Below are positions 45,000-58,199 of a stretch of DNA of 64,000 nt, piece after piece. Every line of letters starts with the position of its first letter. Position 1 is the first letter of the stretch. The DNA is taken from positions 1,361,570,393-1,361,634,392 of the forward strand of contig OY728130.1 in assembly GCA_963277665.1 (NCBI GenBank). Reading direction: 5' to 3'. A program made the translations under genes and the position numbers. Below the pieces are notes generated by a model, which was given only the letters and a program-made list of their open reading frames with translations, had not been told where the DNA came from and did no database searches. Origin of the DNA: Viscum album (lineage: Eukaryota; Streptophyta; Magnoliopsida; Santalales; Viscaceae).

Positions 45000-47260
45000 T
45001 CCCATCATCGGATCAAAATAAGACACATAATGAATCATATGTTTCTCGGGTTCACTTGAGCTATTGAATATTGGGAACATAAGACTCTCAAATGTTGGTG
45101 GAGACAGAGTGTTGTTCACCCAATCAGGGTAAGGTTTTTGTTCCAACTATACCAGGGCACAACACTACTTCATGGATCCCAAATATGATGCCAATGACTC
45201 TATGGTTTTAATCAATCCATTATGTGTACTCTTTTGAACATAACCATGGGATACCATAGCAGGGGAAATGATTTGATGTGCCAGTTCCACTGGTACTCGA
45301 GGCTAGTGTTTGACCAGGGGTATGTTTTGAGGATTTTATTACACCCGTGTCAGTTGTTTCCATAATGGGTTAAAATTTTGATATCCATCCATGATTGGGT
45401 CCATAATATTTGATGGAATAGGTGATATGTTGGGAAGATGTCTTGGCCTTACTTCATTTTTTGGGATAACCCCTTCTGGTTGAGGTACACCCACTTGGAG
45501 TGTACGTTGAGGTTCTGTCTGAGGATCATACTTGATAATATGAATTCCTCAGAGTTTCTCATCATTGATGCACCTAAAATTTTTCATTTCTTACTCCTTT
45601 GGAGAAAATATTTCCTCGAGCATAAGTGGATTGTTTATAGTAGGGGAGACAGTGGGACATCTGTGACTTGCTTTTGTTCTTCCCTATGTTAAGGACTTTT
45701 TGAGGTTTTGGTAGTGTATTGACCTAGGGAAGACTCAAAATCAGGTCGTTCTACTAGTTCCAAGTATACACACATTCATTCTTATCATGGATTGGTTTCT
45801 GGGCTGAATCATCATTCCATGATATTCTTTTCACTTAAATCATTTTAAGGGTGGCTCTTAGGATTGATGTCCATGAAATTCAATAATGAGTAACACATTG
45901 TGGGTGGTGTACGAGTTTCTGAATGTTAGGGTCATTAGAATACCTTATTGGATCCTTTCCTACCATCCTAAGATCTTCTTTGATCATCTTTAAAAGGGTA
46001 AATCAAAGGTAACCTCTATATGAGCCCACTGCACACCAACCTTATAGAGGGAATGAGTCATGAGGTGGGACGGAATGGGAGACCTTTTTATTTTTCATCC
46101 TTCCCAAATGGAAAAATACTAATTTCCACTAGGTGGGTGAAAGAGGAGACAATTCCTCAAGCACTGTGGGATGGGGTTTCTCTCGTTCTCTCATTTTTTC
46201 ACCTTGGTTGAGATTTCGAAGACTAATGGGGTCATTTTGTGTAAAAATGACCCCATACCTGTGGGTTGAGGGTGATCTCATAATGTGGTGGTCACTGCTT
46301 CTATCTCCACTTTCATATTCTCACACATTCCCATTCTTGTGTGAGGTAGATATGGTGTAAGGTCTATATGTGAATTATATTCTTCTAAGGAAATTATCAA
46401 TTCTTGATTATTGGATTCCCGTAGTGATGAAGCCTTATAAATGTTCTTAGTTTCCTAATTTTGGAGTTTTTTGATGGCCTTCTCTAATCGTGACTAATGC
46501 ATTTGATACTTTTTAATGCTGGTTCTTATCAAGAATAACATATTTCATAAATAGGGATTTCATTTGATGAAATTGATGGGATAATTTAATTTCATGATTC
46601 TATTTTTAGTGGGTTCTTCTAAATAGGAAGTGGGGTAAAATTAAAATCTCCATGCTCTCCCCACCACTGAATATGATCACCATACAGGGCATCACCGATA
46701 ATATGAATCAATTTATTCATCACATGGAAGAATTTTAGATGAAGATCATTATTTTGGATCTCCAATTGTGGTATCCATGATAACGTAAGGGATTCTAGGT
46801 CAATTTGACAATGATGTTCTTCCAATATTTTAACATAGTCTGCATACCCATAATAGGGAAAGAATCATGATTTCATGAGGTAGAGATCTTTCCAGAGCTT
46901 GAGAAAAATTTTATGTATTTATTCTTCCATAACATCTATTGGTATGCTAAAATAAGAAGTGTCTATGGTCCAAAACCTAAATGGTATTTCACCCTTGACT
47001 AGTTGTCTTCTCCTGATCAACATATCATTTTCTATTCTACTAGGGACTCCTCTACTTGATGTGCCCAAAATGAATGCTTTTTGATGAATTTATCACATTT
47101 ATCAGGGCTTCTATGGGTCTTGTTGATGGGTGAATGGTCTGAAGGTGGCTTAAAAGAAGAGAGTAGACCTATAAAATCACTTAGTTGAGAATAGATGTCT
47201 CTTGTTATTTATTGGGTATTAGACATACTTGACCCTGTACTTCCAAGAACCTCATCATAT
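45000..47260 (-). other. Presumed gag N-terminal or leader DNA of element D
   Basis: More balanced base composition than the flanking LTR DNA, with scattered short ORFs on both strands (for example 46619-46825 minus, ending FTPLPI). No domain could be read with confidence; assigned to element D by position. Confidence 0.3.
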
Positions 47261-47269
47261 GTGGGATTT

Positions 47270-47660
47270 CATGATTTTATTTTGGAAAGGGGAGTACCTT
47301 CCCACTGATATAGAACATAACTATTGGGAGGACCTTTATAGCTGGGTCTATAATAGTGAGGAATACCATAATATTTTGATGTCTGATATCTAGGAGAATA
47401 TTCATAGCATATACCCTAGGGAGGACCATTAGGGTGGAAAACATCAAGGAGATGGAATTATTTCTGAATTAAGATGTCACTATAGGGAGGAACTTCATTG
47501 TTGATTCTATTTTGGAGAGGACTAAAATCATAGTTTTACATCCGACTACATAGAGACTATTTGTAGGGTATACCCTGGGGAGGGCCATTAGGGAAGAAGA
47601 TAATAATGGGAGGACTTTCTCCCTGTTCAATATTTTGGTCACGAGGAGAGATACCATGAT
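47270..47660 (-). pseudogene. Pro/Tyr-rich repeated stretch, element D gag
   Basis: One minus-strand frame reads FFPNGPPQGIPYK and, 55 codons on, FHPNGPPQGICYEYSPRYQ, then YYGIPHYYRPSYKGPPNSYV. The NGPPQGI motif is duplicated. Pro/Tyr-rich linkers are common in Tat-clade gag proteins. Stops interrupt the frame. Confidence 0.4.
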
Positions 47661-47699
47661 GATAATTTAGAGATAGGATCTCATGATTGATCATTTATT

Positions 47700-50600
47700 T
47701 CCTATGAAGTAAATCCCCATAGTACATTCTCTAAGTAGGGACTTTAGAGCAACTGGTTACAATATTACAAAGAAGTCATTTAGAAATGCTACAACCCTTT
47801 ATATAATTTAATGATAGATTGATAGGATCTTGATCCACTATATATAAGTGCTTTATTGCATCAATAATGAACTATTCCAATAGAGAAGGTTCATGGAAAT
47901 AATCTTTATTTTCTATCCTCCTTTGGTGTAATTTTTTTCCCTCTCTTGTGGGAAACTGGGGATTCTTGCTGTGGGTGTAGAAAACCATATACTAGAACAT
48001 GTTTGACTGAATCCTAGGGTGATTTTGGGATACAACGATGAGCATACTAAGTTTTTACATGTATATATGCCTACTCTGAATTAGCCACCATGGTGGACTG
48101 ATGTCCCCAATTAGAACAGGTGTTTATGCCCGATCTGGTTGTCCATTTATCAAGGAATAAGGCTGATGATCATCTTGGATGGGAGTAAGGATTCATGTCT
48201 ACTACGAAGTGACCAAACTATTGTGTGGATGGTCATTCCACTTTGGGAGGAATGATTGTGGTTCTGTCTCCTTGTTAATGTTTTGGACGTGATTACATTT
48301 TGAAAAGTCTATAGGATATGTTTAGGAATTGATGACTAATCCTCCATCATTTACAATATTCATTGAGGGGTGTCTTTGACTGGAATGGGAACAAATTCCA
48401 ATTCCAATGTTTGAGAAAGAGTTTGTTCACTATATGATTTTTGATATTATGTTAGTGGATACTTTAAATTCTCTCGTGTGGAGTAGAGGGAAACAATTTT
48501 CCCTGGTTAATAGCTAGGATATGCTAGTTGTTTTCTCCTCTTTCTACCATATTTGACTACTGGGTATAATATTCATGAGTAGGTATTTGTGTCTAATAGT
48601 TTTCTATTGTATATTTATGATGGTATTTATATGAATCCATAGTAATTTTACTCTTCATATATTGAGTGCCATAATATTTGACTGATGATATTCATATTCG
48701 TGAGTAGGGATTTGTGTATACTCATTCTCTGCCCTATTTGATTGATAGACTTCATATGTGGAAATACGAATTTTCACCAATTCATAGCTACTGGTCATCT
48801 TATTTCGTTGATGATCGTCATTTTCATTGGAAGGGTTTTTAATCTACCAATAATTTTCCATACTATTTTTTTGACATGTCCGTCCAGAATTGGAAGGAAT
48901 TTGTTCTTTATTATAGTGTGCCACCATATTTAAGTGGTAGGATTCAGAATATTAGAATGAATATAAATATTAACATAATATACTTCCACATTTTTATGGA
49001 AAATATATTACTTAAGAAATAAGGTGATTGCATATTCCTAATTATTTGTTTTTCTCTTTTAGAGGCCATCTTGGGGAACCTGTGTCCCTTTACCACGAAC
49101 AAGAACCCTTAGAACGATATCATCCTCAGAGTGAGTATAGTGTGCCGTATGGCATTAAAAGTGACACCTTCTGATATGTACCTTGTGAAGTACCCCTTAT
49201 GCAGTAGGGATGAATTCCTTGGAGGCGACTTCATCATCCATCCTAAGATAAGGGAGGTACTCAGTATCCCATTCTGAGAATTGGCTCTTGAAATGATAGG
49301 ATAATTCTAGTGGAGTCACCTGGTGATGGACCCTTGACCATTACTGAGTGGGTGGGAGGAGGGGTTTCATTGACTGGAGGGACTATGTTACTGCCTCACA
49401 TGTTAGGAGAGTACTGTTTAGATGATACTACTGCATTAGTTAATTTAAGACATAGCGTTGGATATGCTGGGTTGGATATTGGGTCCTATACTTCATGGAG
49501 GAATTAGCAATTGATTTGGTTGACACACGCATTTGTGAGAACTTCTGGGATTCCATTGTATTGAATTAATCTCTGAATATTTCTTGCAATATGTGTGAGA
49601 AGTTCCAAGAAAAAACCCTCTTTAAAGGAGCATCTCATGATCACATGTGTATTTGATGGTCGTATCTATACCTCTTCTACTTTGGATTTAAAAGGGGTCT
49701 AATTTTGCGTAACACTACCACATTGGTTAAGGATTTACATCGGGTTCACCATTTTTGTTTCACTAAAATGCGTTTGATTGAGGTAAGGAGTGAAATGTTC
49801 TAATGGGGACATGGCAATAAATCATTTATATATTATGAAGGAGGTTCCTTGGTCACGTTTTTTACATTTGGTTACCATTTTATTTCACCTAAGACATTTT
49901 TTGGAGTAAACAGTTTTTTGAAGTGGTTGAATGGTTAGCGATCACTAATGTCAGATACAAGGTCTTCATATGGTCTCCAATGGGTTTTGTTTGTGGAGCC
50001 AAAAACATCTGATGGATTTTACAAACATGATTCATGGACCAACATTCAAAAGTCAGGTTCTCATTTGGAAACCTGGCCAATGACACTTAAGAACTCACAT
50101 TGGTTGATAAGATGCAAATTCAGGATCTCACGCCCTTGGGGGGGTGGCATATTTCATGTTCTGAGACTCTCTTATAGATTTAATTCATGTTCATATCTTC
50201 ATGAATCCTTGGTTTATTCCCAAGTATTTTTCTATGAATCAACCCTAGTCATGACTAATCATGAATACACATGGGTTCAAAATCATCTGTATGTATCCGA
50301 GGTTCTCCATAAAAGTTACCCTTTAATGGAAAACTCAAGGATTATTTTTTCAATTTTTGGGACGATGTTGATCTTCATCCATATAATGGGGTGCTCTATA
50401 GTTTGTCATCATCCATGAGGGATAGAAGTTGCCTTTATGTTGGGATCGAACCCATAAAATGAGCTTACATTGTATCCTTATGAGAGGATTCATATCCCAC
50501 ATATTTCAGTGTCACTTAATCGGGCACATCACCATTTATAGTCATGGAAAAGGAATCGACTTTGATGTTTAACATAATGTAATAAGGACATTCAAATGAA

Positions 50601-51680
50601 AGATAGTCTGGTCAAGGTAGGAATGAGACTTACATCGAGGTGGCCCAAGGTACCCGGAAGATATGTGGTCTCTTTGGTGAATGTTACCCTGATGGGGATG
50701 TGACCTAGAGAACATTAGGGTGGATTTGAGTATTGGGATTGGAATTATAAGAAAATTTCTACATGTCCAAGTTATTTTGGGAATAAAACCACTCGTGATT
50801 TGGTTTTAATGGGAATTACACCTTATAGAAGTCCCATCAAAGGGGTCATTATTGGTTCCCATGTGTGGGGGTTACGTGTTTAGTACTCCTTCATTAGCAA
50901 TATCACTCTTTGAAGGTTGAAGTGTGGTTCCAGGGATTATACCATTTCGGATCCCCTTTTGAGGTCTGATATTGTGCAAATGTCATGATTTTCACTATCC
51001 TTTAATCACACATGATTCATTATTAGTGTGAGAAAAAAGAGGAAGTAGAAGAAATGATGATCATAGGATCTTACCCCATCTGTTGATGGATGGTTCTGAA
51101 GCCCAAAGGGAAAGAGAGGCAGGTATTTGAGTGTGCCCATATTCACTTCTATTTTGGTAACTGGGATAGTCAAATTTATCAATCTATCTAGTTTCATCAT
51201 GGGCTAAGGTGAAGAGGGGAAATAAGTTCCACCTCCCTCAAGAGTGGATAGGGGTTTAGCTCCAAATTAATTTCCTAAAATTGATTTTCTATGTGTAGGG
51301 AGTATTAAACACTATCCCTCATCCCAAGGAAAGTCCATCGGTTCCTCACAATTCCTATAAATATGAGGTTCACATGAGTATCACGAAGTTAGAACTCACA
51401 TTACCATGGGAAGTTATACTTGGGGGGAATTTTGAGGGTCTTATCCTCAGAAAAGATTACCCACAAGACTCCACTAACCATGGGTATATAAACAGAAAAT
51501 AAATGATTTTGTTCTTTATTATTTTATCATAAATTTCTAGTGGCATTGGAAGATGCCTTAGCCTGATTCCATTTGATAGGTTTTTAAAGGATACATCATA
51601 GGAGCTAATTATATAATAAGAGGCGGTGATTAGATCTTGAGAGTGGAATGCCCTAGGATACCCCATTATGCGTAGAATTT
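47700..51680. other. Unassigned, probably 5' part of element D
   Basis: No primer site, LTR end or domain identified. Composition resembles 43000-47600, so it probably belongs to the same element (leader, extra ORF or LTR). Confidence 0.3.
49948..50418 (+). CDS. 156-codon ORF, longest in window, no known family
   Basis: Starts MSDTRSSYGLQWVLFVEPKT on the strand opposite to element D. No signal peptide; one short hydrophobic stretch near the C-terminus (FSIFGTMLIFIHIMG). Rich in His, Ser, Tyr and Trp, without repeats or recognised motifs. In A/T-rich DNA 156 codons is long, but local G/C is higher and stops are therefore rarer. Some Tat-clade elements carry antisense ORFs, which is the only contextual argument for it. 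A chance frame is more likely. Confidence 0.15.
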   Translation: MSDTRSSYGLQWVLFVEPKTSDGFYKHDSWTNIQKSGSHLETWPMTLKNSHWLIRCKFRISRPWGGGIFHVLRLSYRFNSCSYLHESLVYSQVFFYESTLVMTNHEYTWVQNHLYVSEVLHKSYPLMENSRIIFSIFGTMLIFIHIMGCSIVCHHP

Positions 51681-51689
51681 TCTTACACA

Positions 51690-51985
51690 GTATGGGATTC
51701 CCTTCACATAGCAAGGTGCTTTGTGGGTAAAGGGGTCTTCTGAATACCATTGTGGTATGCAGACCTGATTTTGGTCCACGTCACATTTTTCTATGTGGGG
51801 CAGGATTCCATCCACATAGCATGGCTCTATACTGGATTGAATTACTCCTGCATAGTGTTTGTCTATTCAAGATAGGGTTCCATCCATGTATCATAGAGCT
51901 ACGTGTGATCAAGTTCCTCCCACATAGTAATTTTCTACGTGGGTTAGAGTTCCACCCATATTGATTATTTCTATGTTGGTCATCG
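51690..51985. repeat. Minisatellite of about 37-bp units
   Basis: Six to seven imperfect units with the pattern TTCTA(T/C)GTGGG..AG(G/A)(A/G)TTCCATCCACATAG. Both strands are open across it and encode 12-13-residue repeats (for example GFHPHSMALYW, GFHPCIIELRV). Similar in style to the minisatellites at 30500-31260. Confidence 0.7.
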
Positions 51986-51999
51986 AGTTGCAAAAGGGC

Positions 52000-54900
52000 C
52001 ATTGGTTATGCACCTCAGGAAAAGTACTCCCAAAAAGGATGTTGATGTTGCATAGTTAGAATTTTAATTATGTTTTTATCCCCATTAATTATATAGTTGG
52101 GTTATTACTTGTAGGAAATCATCAAAGAAGTTTATATTTTGTGAAGCTATAGATATATTGGTCGATCTATCCTTCTTTCAATCTGTCAAATCCTAGATCC
52201 CATTTTCTAGTTCCCCTTAGGTATCATTTATAGAGAAGTGGAGGATCTGGATAACGACATGGACAATCAATTTCAATGAGGATTTGAGCCTTCTTTTGAA
52301 GAATCTCATAGGAGATACCTGACCCACGAAGGATTTAGTTAGTGTGGGCATGAGGTCTTCATTTGTTGAATGAAAATCACCTCCTTTATCCTACAAACAA
52401 CTTCATTTCATTAACGGGTATTTAAAGGTAATGTATTGCCCACAAACCATTTTAGTTCGTGGAAGAGCATTGTTTGTACGGTGGAAGTCTCCAAATTCTC
52501 TTTGTAGATGGTTTTAGTTTTTTTTGGAAGCTGACATCTCCGTCTCCATCCTGCAAACTATTTAGTTAACGGGTGCCTCACAAAGTGGGTCACTATGTGG
52601 GGTGATGATCCATGGAGGATTTATTCTTCACAATATCCTTTCTTCCTTCACCATTTTTCTCCATTGAACATTTTTTTCTTTAATATTCCTTCAATATGTT
52701 TTCATTTTTTCCAATTTTTAAGGGATCGATTTTATTTTATTTTTAAAATTTGTAGGACCCTACAAGGATATATTTTTTTTAATACGGCTACACTACATGA
52801 TTTTTTTATTTTTACAAGAAAATTGATTTTTTTCTAGTACATATCCTTTATAAAATGGTTTTTTTAAATTGGAATCATTCAATAACAATCACCCAAAACT
52901 CATCATTGTTATCGAATCCTTCATTTTAAATGAATCATTGTGTTTTTTTTCATTGATTACTAATGAACAGATATGATGTATCATATATTGAACTTCTCTA
53001 CATGGAATTAATTTATATAATAATGTAATTTTAGGATGCATCCTAAGATTTTTTTTCGATAATGTATTATGTGTAGGGAAAATGATATTACATGAATATA
53101 TTAACTTAATGTGGAGTGTGAGGAATAATATTCATTATGAGGATAATATAGGTCACATGTCATGGAAAAACAATGCATCTTTTTTTTGGTTTCTAAAAAT
53201 TTCATTGAATCTTCTTATAGTGTGTGGAATATACTTGAAATTACGTTTTTATTAATACATAATTTCAATTAAGTCATAGAACATTCCAACATAATGATGA
53301 AAAATGAACATATCAATTGATTTTCATACCAGACATTAATTAAGACATGTAATGCTTCATTAACCTACATGATATATGGGCTATTATTGATTTCTCATAG
53401 GAAAAAACATCTATCATGACCACAACCATCATGCCAGCCTAGACGGTAGAAATTTTTCTTCGCATTCCCCCATAATCTTATTCATAATGCCAACTAGCAT
53501 CAATCTTCTACCCCATGATAATAAGTGGATGATCAATGAAATTTTGATTGTTAGTGTTAAAAATAAAATTTTAAAATAAATAAAATTTTAATATTTTATT
53601 AAATATGCTTATAGTATTTATGTTTTTTATAGATGATTATTGTTAGAAATTATAAAATTTGATTTTTCATGACTAAATTAACTATGAAAAGTTAAAATTA
53701 ATATTTCATGTTTTTTTAAAAGTAAATAAAACGACAATTTATTTATTAAATTTCATTAATGTTTTTATATAATTAAATAATTAAAGTGACTATTTAATTA
53801 ATTAATTAATATTATTATCCATGTTTATAAAATTTTTATATAATTTGAACATTAATGTGCTTAAACTTATTTTATAAATTGATTAGTGGAGATAGATCCT
53901 TTAAAAGCATGCAAGATATGACCCCATAAGATTTAGTTTTTCATCTACCATGACCTTGGTTTGTATTTCATGTTATATGATTGAGAATAGTTATTGAATA
54001 TAGTTTTTACATATGAGGTGTTAGATAAATCATTAATTGAGTTTCCTATTGAGTAAAGTCTCACCGAGAAGTGGGAATTGGTGTTAGAATACCCACTGGC
54101 CTAGAGGCATATGAATTGTTCTATAATAGTGATGTGTTATCTATCTGATGCTCAATTCTTACTCATATAGATTTTTTCAATATCATATAACTCTATTACT
54201 TTATATGAATCATTCATATACCTTATTTATGACATTCATTTATATGTCTTGAAATATAGTTTCCTTCTGTTTTCTAGGTAAGTAACACAAAATCATGGGT
54301 TTTGTAAAAATTTAAACATTATTGAGGTGTGAACACATTAATTTAGTCGGTGGAATAGTATTCTAATTCTAAATAACAATAAACATGCATAAAAAAAGAA
54401 TAAAATATAATATAATAAATTACTTGAGATGCAATGAGTTTAATATAAATTAGATGTATGTTAAAAGTTTACACATTTAAAATGAAACCACTCAAATACT
54501 AATGTGAGATTCCATCTAAAGAATAATTTACCAATATTTTAATCATAAAAATATGTAGGTTCTTCCAAATCAAAGTTCACTTTGTTTATATTATATAAGG
54601 AATGAAATAAATTTCTAAATCTTGATCATCCATGTGTAGGTTCTTCCAAATCATATTGATATTGGATTATCATTTATTAGCTTGTTCTTGACTTTTTTTC
54701 TTTGGGTTACACTTAGTTATGAAACCATGAGTGTTAGGATACTCGAGTAATGAATTTAGAAATATCCATATAATGGATTGGAGAATAGTGTTTCCTAATC
54801 AAATGTAAATGAATAATAATTCTTTTCACTTGGTCAATTAGCTATTTATATAAATAATCGGTGAGAGGAACACTAAAGTAGAGTAATTACTTATAGAAAT

Positions 54901-55850
54901 ATGGATCACGACTTACTAAATTGATGTGATGATTGGGGTTATCATTTTAAGTGGGAATAATTTTATTAAAATTATTTGATAAAAAGATGTAATACATTAT
55001 ACACAACTATATATAGGTTTCAATTATAGGATATGTACTATTTTATACTAATAAAATTTACAACCCTCATATGTATGTCTTATAAAACAATTCAATAATG
55101 ATATCTAATGTTAATAAGTTTTCTAAAATTGAATAATTCATAGAATCTTAATGTAAATATTATAGAGTTCAAATTCACTAAATTTGATTCTTAGTTATTA
55201 TATATCCTGTGTGATTCACACATTTTTTCCAACAAATAAGGAGTCAAATATGAAAGGTAATTGAAGAAATTAATTAGATATTCAGGTATATAATGGATTA
55301 AGAGTTTATAATTTATAATCGTGAACTTATGATCTAATTTTACCCAGTGTATTAGTCTAATAATTAGATATCTTATATTATAGACTTTCCATAAATAAGA
55401 TTTTTATTTCTATATCATGTTTAGACACAAAAGGGTTATCATTCACTATCAAGAAAAAGAGTTATTCTATATGTATGAATGAAATTTTTATGTCACTGAG
55501 AATATGATAAATAGTATATATATTCTAGATATTGATAATCCCATTTATAAAAATTAGAGTAGATGTTCAAGGTTTATTCTAATCCCACATTCCTTTTACA
55601 TTATTTCCTTAGACGTATAAATAATAAAAGAATAAAAAACTCTATAAAGTTGGACTATTGGAACCATTTTATTCTGAATCATTTCAAAATCATAAATATT
55701 TTTAATTAGTAAATATGAACAAAATACATTTTATTAAAAAGGGTAAAATGGATTTTAGACTATTAGATCTCATATATAGTGAGGTATATGGACCAATAAT
55801 TTCTTAATCAAGTTGTGGTTTTAGGTACTCCATTGACTTTAATGAGGACT
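52000..55850. other. Unassigned DNA between elements D and E
   Basis: A/T-rich. 52640-53000 is T-rich on the plus strand; 53560-53870 is nearly pure A/T. TGTTAGAAATTATAAAAT at 53641 and TGTTAGAATACCC near 54082 resemble copia LTR starts but have no confirmed partners. Confidence 0.3.
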
Positions 55851-55857
55851 TTAATCA

Positions 55858-55887
55858 GTATATATATATATGTGTGTGTGTGTGTCT
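55858..55887. repeat. (TA)n(TG)n microsatellite
   Basis: About six TA then seven TG units. Confidence 0.85.
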
Positions 55888-55929
55888 GATGATACAGAAG
55901 TATGAATCATTTGGAATGTTCCAAGTGGG

Positions 55930-56500
55930 TTTTTAATGGAATACATAATAATCATGGAAATATTATTAAAATTATCCAATCATCTCAAGATAGTGAATAT
56001 TTATGTTAATAATTCAATGATTATTATAGAAATTATGGACTCACTACTCTGAAAATTAATGGTGGAGTGGTGTGTTTGAGAGGATAAATCATTCCTTTTT
56101 AGAAATGGTATGATCAATTACGAGTCAATGAAACCTTCTTATTTTGTTATGGGGTAATTATTTAGAAGTTACTACATTTATACTAAATTATGTTCTATAT
56201 AATGTAATTATGAAGACACTATATGAGATATGTACTGATAAATATCCAATTATATCTTTAATAAATATTTTAGAAGGAAAATAATTTTTACAACATTTAG
56301 ATTTTGATGGGATTGACTCAAAATATGATAAATTCTTTTTTATCGGTTATCCAGGAGAAACATTGAGATATTATTTCTATATTAATACTGAGCACAAAGT
56401 GTTTGTGGCCCATTTTTCAACAATTATTGAGTACAAATTTATCCATCCTAGGCTTAGTAAAAGGAATATTGGTCTTCTAGAATTCAAAGGCAAATAAATA
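55930..56500 (+). pseudogene. Ty1/copia integrase 3' half, element E
   Basis: Plus-strand reading with stops: GVFERINHSFLEMV matches NGV.ERRNRTLLDMVRSM, then LLWGNYLEVTTFILNYV (SFWG.AL.TA.Y.LN.V), TLYEICTDKYPII (TPYE.W.GKKP.L), DGIDSKYDKFFFIGYPGET (LD.RSDKC.FVGYPKET), LRYYFYINTEHKVFVAHF (GYYFY.P...KVFVAR). The catalytic D,D,E region upstream is too degraded to read. In intact elements this enzyme inserts the DNA copy. Confidence 0.85.
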
Positions 56501-56729
56501 GTATGTGAAACTAATATAGTGGTTACTTTAGTTCCATAAGGAATTTTGGAATAAAAACCGACTAAACTTACATAAGAAACTCAAATTTATAGTGGGATTC
56601 ATCAATATATCTAGATATATGTATTTATAATAGTTCATTATGATGAGGTAATGTTCATATGAGATGAACCTATCAACTTTTAGGTGGCCATATATATTCT
56701 GGATATTAAAAAATGGATAATGTCCTTGT

Positions 56730-57310
56730 AATCTAAAATATTCTCTATATACATTAACCTTGTTTAGAATATAATGGATTCATCAGAAGGGATCAGACCC
56801 ATTGGGTGCAAGTAGGTGTTTCCAAATAAAATTAACATGGATCGTAAAGTTTCTAAAAATAATGAATTCATGGTTGAAAAATGTTAGAAGGAAATTCAGG
56901 GTATTCAATATGAAGAAACCTTTTCAACTCTAACAATGATATAGTACATTCGGATATTTCTCACTGTAACAATTTAATTTCATTAAGATATATATCAAAT
57001 AGATGTCCAAAAACAATTATGTAATGGTAATTTAGTTGAGGATATGTATATGATATATCATGAAGGATTTAAAGTTCCAAATTAGTATATTAGAGTATAA
57101 AAACTATAATGGACCATTTATGGATTGATGTAGGATTATCATATTTGGAATGACTAGTTAGATGATATAATCAAATAGTTGGGTATTCTCAAAAACACTA
57201 ATGATTTCAATATATAAAAATTATCTATTGGGAATGTTGTAGTGTTTATGATATTGTATGTGGATAATATAAAACTTATCCGAAAATGACATCCCAAATC
57301 TTCACTACAT
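56730..57310 (+). pseudogene. Ty1/copia reverse transcriptase, element E
   Basis: In order on the plus strand: SSEGIRPIGCK.VFPNKINMD (usual PEGI.PIGCKWVFK.K.DMDG), EIQGIQYEETFSTLTMI (GIDYEETFSPVAM), IYQIDVQKQLCNGNLVEDMY (IWQMDVKTAFLNGNL.E..YM), YHEGF, TIYGLM (SIYGLKQASR.W), VVVFMILYVDNIKLI (active site YVDD now YVDN). Multiple stops. SIYGLKQASR-type wording fits the Tork/TAR group rather than Sire, but lineage is uncertain. Confidence 0.85.
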
Positions 57311-57539
57311 GAAGATTTGGCAACGTTGGTTCTTCTTGATGAAATAACTGGGTGAGGTTTCATGCATACTTGGTATGAAGATCTTTATATATTGATATAA
57401 GAGGATACTTGGGATTAGTTAGGATACTTACATTGGTAAAGTGCTATATTTTTTTAGTATAGAGAGATCAAAAGGGTACTTTATTCATGTTATATATAAT
57501 TAATCTTAAGAAGATTCTTGATCATTATATAGAGTTATA

Positions 57540-58160
57540 ATGGATGAATATGTATCCACATGCATCCTATACAGGTTCCATCATGTATGAAATGTTGTGT
57601 ACTCAATATAATATTACATATTCTCTTCTAATTACTTTTATAAACCAATCCAATCATAGTGAGAGTTATTAGATTACTATGAAGAATATTCACAATTATT
57701 TGAGAAGGACTACATATATGTTCTTAATCTTTTGAGGTGAGATGATATCTATCTAAAAGGATAAATAGAATATTGCTTCCAATATAAAATAGATTATATG
57801 AAATATAAATTTGGTTTTGTGTTTTTTATGAATTGTGGATCTTCTAGCTAGAAGATTTCCCAATAAGCCACAATAGTGGATTTTAAATTAATGGGAAATT
57901 CCATCTCCCATCAAATTCTATGAAGGAATAATTTTAGATAAAAAATTATATCTCTAAACTAGAATTAGTTCCATGAATCCACAGAGTAATTAAACATTAT
58001 TGTGAAAAAATAGATCTATTTCTCAGACTAAGGAACCACAGTATCACCAATGGACCAAGAACATCCTCCTAAAATACCATCTCATATGATTTTATTTGTG
58101 AGGGGTGGTGGAAATATAAGTTATGGGGATATGAATGACAATATAATTGATTACTGGATG
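57540..58160 (+). pseudogene. Ty1/copia RNase H, element E
   Basis: Plus strand: YPHASYTGSIMYEMLCTQYN (usual PYASAVGSIMYAMLCTRPD), INQSNHSESY, MKNIHNYLRRTTYMFLIF (VKNILKYLRRTKD.FLV), YKFGFVFFMNCGSSS (SGFVF.LNGGAVSW), and PMDQEHPPKIPSHMI in the position of EPRSHQKSKHI. The order follows RT as in all copia elements. Stops interrupt it. The 3' LTR that should follow was not delimited. Confidence 0.8.
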
Positions 58161-58199
58161 AAACTGTTATTGCATAAGAAATATAATGTTCATTTAGGA

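Noticed and set aside
53438..53450. TAGACGGTAGAAAT as another stem-loop core
   Set aside because: Only nine bases match, no paired arms, and no GTACGTACG half.
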